From Prorocentrum cordatum (taxonomy: Eukaryota; Sar; Dinophyceae; Prorocentrales; Prorocentraceae), in NCBI GenBank assembly GCA_963575745.1, contig CAUYUJ010020615.1:191001-255000 (forward strand): DNA of 64,000 nt. The letters run 5' to 3'. The position numbers were made by a program, and so were the translations under genes. Positions within the stretch are counted from its first letter, which is position 1. Every line of letters starts with the position of its first letter. Under the pieces are notes generated by a model that saw nothing but the letters and a program-made list of their open reading frames with translations, did not search any database and was not told the origin of the DNA. Below, one piece after another: positions 62,761-64,000 of this stretch.

Positions 62761-63136
62761 GCTTCGTGGTCCCATAGGAAGTTCCACCGAGGGCCCCACG
62801 ACTGCGCTCGGATGACACCACCGCGCGCACCACCGCGCGCAATTCGGCACCGCCGCGCGCATGTCGGCACACCCTTCACACGTTTCGTTGCCCAATACGA
62901 AGTCCCATCTCAAGCTCCAGGTACACCGCCCGCATGGCGCGAACGCGGCACAACCTTCGCACGCTTCGTGGCCCAACAAGGAGCTCCACGAAAAGCCCCA
63001 TGGCCCATGGCAGCTCCCGCATGGCACCACCGCGCCCGTTTCGGCACACCTCTCAACGGCTTCGCGGCCCCAAATGGAGCTCCACCGAAAGAAGCCGGTA
63101 CCCACAACACGGCGCTGACAATTGCATATGGCTGGG
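62115..63136 (-). repeat. Composite repeat element 4, inverted and diverged
   Basis: Reverse orientation of the family at 50002-55407. It has CCCAACCAT at 62115-62123, CTCGTTTTGACGAGACACCG and a CTC-rich tract next to it, about nine diverged units with TTTGGGCACACC/CACGCTTCGTGGCC strings, and ATGGCTGGG at 63128-63136. A CA run (62730-62760) has grown inside one unit. Confidence 0.75.
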
Positions 63137-63139
63137 TCT

Positions 63140-63805
63140 CTCGCCAGGTTGCATTTTGTTGAACCTGGAAGTGCTACGGAGAAAGACGACATGTCTTTGA
63201 TTGCTACATCGCCCCGTGCTTCCAACGCTAGTGATGCTCGAAACCCTCGGCGTGCGAGCTGGAATCCCGCAGTCGGGAGCGTGGGGGCAACGCGAACATC
63301 TGTACGAGCCCGTAGAACACGAATGAACCACGGTATGCAGCTGCTGCGCATGCCGAGCAATCGGAGCTCGCGACTTGTAAAATCCTGCGTAAGTCAAGGG
63401 TTGGAGTTAAGAGAACCCCAACAACCCTGTGGGCGAAGGTGGCCCAGCGAAATACTTCATCCTCTTCCAGCAGCCTCTTCCTTTCGGGGATGGGTACGTC
63501 GGCTCGATCGGCCGGAGCGCCCAAAATGTTCCAATATGGCTCCACGAGGACCTCTGGTGCTTCAAGATGGCACGCCCAAGGGGGCTCCAAGGCGCGATTT
63601 TGATGACCCCAGGGTAGGGGGGGTAACATCGGGGAGCCGCCCCCCGCCCCGCCCCCGTTTGATCGTTAACTGGCCTCTCCCTTTTGATCGATAACTAGCC
63701 CCCAGGATAGCCTCAAGAGACCCTCCAGGGCCCCCTAGAGGGCCCCAAGAGAACCCCAAGAGGGTCCCAAGAGGGCCCCAGGAGGGCCCCAACACGGCCC
63801 AAAAG
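63140..63805. other. Stretch without a recognised gene
   Basis: Unique-looking DNA, then at 63710-63800 short AGAGGGCCCC units like those at 32330-32960. Confidence 0.4.
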
Positions 63806-63807
63806 CG

Positions 63808-63867
63808 CCCCAACCTCTTCCTCCTCCTCCTCCTCCTCCTTTTCCTCGTCCTCCTTGTCCTCGTCGT

Positions 63868-63901
<34 letters not shown>

Positions 63902-63965
63902 CTCCTCCTTCTCCGCCTCCTCCTCCTCCTCCTCCTCCCCCTCCCCCTCCCCCTCCCCCTCCCCT
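63808..63965. repeat. (CTC)n tract
   Basis: CTC/CTCGTC triplets on the plus strand; minus-strand poly-Gly is an artefact. Confidence 0.9.
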
Positions 63966-64000
63966 CGCCACCTCGCGGGCCTCAGGAATGGCCTGACAAA

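Overview
The window looks like nuclear DNA of a dinoflagellate. Two degenerate copies of the dinoflagellate trans-spliced leader lie in one retroelement (minus strand, 10975-10996 and 12939-12957). The three retroelement types, the very high GC content, the long one-strand coding stretches and the repeat load also fit. I could not fix the genus, although a GC-rich lineage such as Prorocentrum would suit. I recognise no housekeeping gene, tRNA or rRNA. What I can read as protein is transposon-derived, apart from one unrecognised Cys-rich gene.

Layout. 1-12990 (minus): a decayed Ty1/copia-order polyprotein: Gag, CCHC zinc knuckle, a long Pro-rich linker, a Tpt1/KptA-type RNA 2'-phosphotransferase domain, a RING-H2 finger, an aspartic-protease relic, a methyltransferase-like region, a C2HC finger and an integrase. 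RT and RNase H would lie past base 1. About 30 copies of a 14-nt hairpin with a 5-bp stem and a GNRA loop are sown through it. 13050-15804 (minus): the Cys-rich gene. 16510-20340 (minus): a non-LTR retrotransposon with a PARP-type zinc finger, RT and a restriction-like endonuclease. 20428-24480: triplet microsatellites and minisatellites. 24481-28500: GC-rich decayed DNA with a possible LINE remnant. 28985-35800: triplet arrays, a large inverted repeat, an ~80-90-bp satellite and an 18-bp array. 38105-46474 (minus): a tyrosine-recombinase (DIRS/PAT/Ngaro-like) retrotransposon with split direct repeats in the A1 - ORFs - B1 A2 B2 order. Its RT gene is broken by a 1.1-kb insert flanked by an 8-bp target duplication. 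47330-49700: more tandem repeats. 50002-55407 and 62115-63136: four copies of a composite repeat made of 90-bp units. 55580-59900: a duplicated segment on either side of a TTTAGC minisatellite that has its own terminal inverted repeat.

Nearly every long reading frame is broken by single-base shifts, often at homopolymers, plus a few in-frame stops and changed catalytic residues. Some shifts may be assembly errors, but the catalytic substitutions and insertions indicate real decay. The genes do not form a pathway. Each block is the gear of one retroelement: capsid, processing, cDNA synthesis and integration.
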